A program made the translations under genes and the position numbers. Under the pieces are notes generated by a model. That model saw only the letters and a list, made by a program, of their open reading frames with translations. It was not told where the DNA came from and did no database searches. 5,134 nt of DNA. It comes from Betaproteobacteria bacterium SG8_40 (lineage in GTDB: Bacteria; Pseudomonadota; Gammaproteobacteria; Burkholderiales; Eutrophovitaceae). Shown piece by piece: positions 4,814 to 5,134 of this stretch. Position 1 is the first letter of the stretch. The number at the start of each line of letters is the position of its first letter. The stretch lies in assembly GCA_001304425.1 (NCBI GenBank), contig LJTS01000236.1, positions 1 through 5,134 of the forward strand, in the 5' to 3' direction.

Positions 4814-5134
4814 ATGGACATGATCCGCAACGGGCTCAAGCAGGCGCTGCTCGACAAGCAGTTGCAAGTCGGTTGCTGGATGAGCCTGGGCAGCCACACG
4901 GCTGCTGAAATATGCGCGTCGTCCGGATTTGACTGGGTGCTGATCGACATGGAGCACGCCCCTAACGACATTCCCCAGGTACTTCATCTGTTGCAGGCGG
5001 TCGCGGCGTATCCCTGTTCGGTGATGGTGCGCGCCTACTGGAACGATACTGTCCTGATCAAACGCCTGCTCGATCTAGGTGTGCAATCACTGTTGCTGCC
5101 AAACGTGCAGACGGCCGAGGAGGCAGAACGCGCG
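4814..5134 (+). CDS. HpcH/HpaI-family 2-oxo acid aldolase, 3'-truncated by the window edge
   Basis: Class II (metal-dependent) pyruvate aldolase family, which includes HpaI, GarL and the 2-keto-3-deoxyrhamnonate aldolase YfaU. These enzymes cleave 4-hydroxy-2-oxo acids to pyruvate and an aldehyde. Only 107 of roughly 250-260 residues are visible. The N-terminus is typical: QVGCWMSLGS at 18-27, AEICASSGFDWVLIDMEHAPND at 31-52 with His48 matching the catalytic His of HpaI, Arg73 in MVRAYWND matching the substrate-binding Arg, and KRLLDLGVQSLLLPNVQTAEEA at 83-104. The usual VRPPWND reads VRAYWND and the usual LLVPMV/LVPFV reads LLLPNV, so it is probably not a standard HpaI. The metal-binding Glu and Asp lie beyond the window end. 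It is transcribed divergently from the DapA-like gene, which suggests a shared substrate class. Family assignment is firm; the substrate is unknown. Confidence 0.93.
   Translation, partial: MDMIRNGLKQALLDKQLQVGCWMSLGSHTAAEICASSGFDWVLIDMEHAPNDIPQVLHLLQAVAAYPCSVMVRAYWNDTVLIKRLLDLGVQSLLLPNVQTAEEAERA

Noticed and set aside
4719..4814. 32-residue N-terminal extension of the DapA-like protein from ATG 4814
   Set aside because: Homology starts at Met 4718, which has its own AGGG ribosome site. The extension also crosses the whole divergent promoter region.
3424..4971. 515-residue open frame on the - strand, the longest open frame in the window
   Set aside because: It overlaps the DapA-like gene on the same strand in another frame and lies antisense to the DUF1311 gene. 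Its product is very rich in Arg, Ala and His, with no domain logic, typical of a shadow frame in GC-rich DNA.

Overview
This GC-rich, densely packed window reads like the chromosome of a betaproteobacterium, most plausibly Burkholderiales (Bordetella/Achromobacter/Cupriavidus-like). That placement rests on codon use (heavy G/C in third positions) and on gene content: CoA-thioester catabolism genes beside DapA-like and HpaI-like aldolases. It is an inference; no rRNA or marker gene is present.

Layout. Positions 1-3795 hold five genes on the + strand: the 3' part of an acyl-CoA dehydrogenase (1-1011), a complete 3-hydroxyacyl-CoA dehydrogenase (1276-2130), a MaoC-type hydratase (2225-2686), a divergent ComB/2-phosphosulfolactate phosphatase-family protein (2691-3434), and a small secreted cysteine protein of the LprI-like/DUF1311 type (3475-3795). 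A DapA/NanA-superfamily protein follows on the - strand (3807-4718), ending 11 bp from the DUF1311 gene in convergent orientation. Across a 95-bp divergent region, an HpcH/HpaI-family aldolase starts on the + strand (4814) and runs off the window.

How the genes may work together. The first three supply dehydrogenation, hydration and 3-hydroxy oxidation of an acyl-CoA, which is three of the four steps of a beta-oxidation spiral. No thiolase or CoA ligase/transferase is in view. The ComB-like gene starts 4 bp after the hydratase stop, so it is probably co-translated with it, although its family is known for hydrolysing phosphosulfolactate rather than acting on CoA esters. The two divergent aldolase-type genes form a separate unit that probably handles 2-oxo-acid or sugar-acid intermediates, and they share an intergenic control region containing a GCCGG-N6-CCGGC dyad.

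Most notable points. The ComB-like protein sits in a fatty-acid-type cluster and has altered signature motifs. The DapA-like protein keeps its Schiff-base lysine but has lost the Thr and Tyr of the usual catalytic relay. There is an apparent stereochemical mismatch between a MaoC hydratase and an (S)-type 3-hydroxyacyl-CoA dehydrogenase. No mobile element, CRISPR array, tRNA or rRNA was seen.
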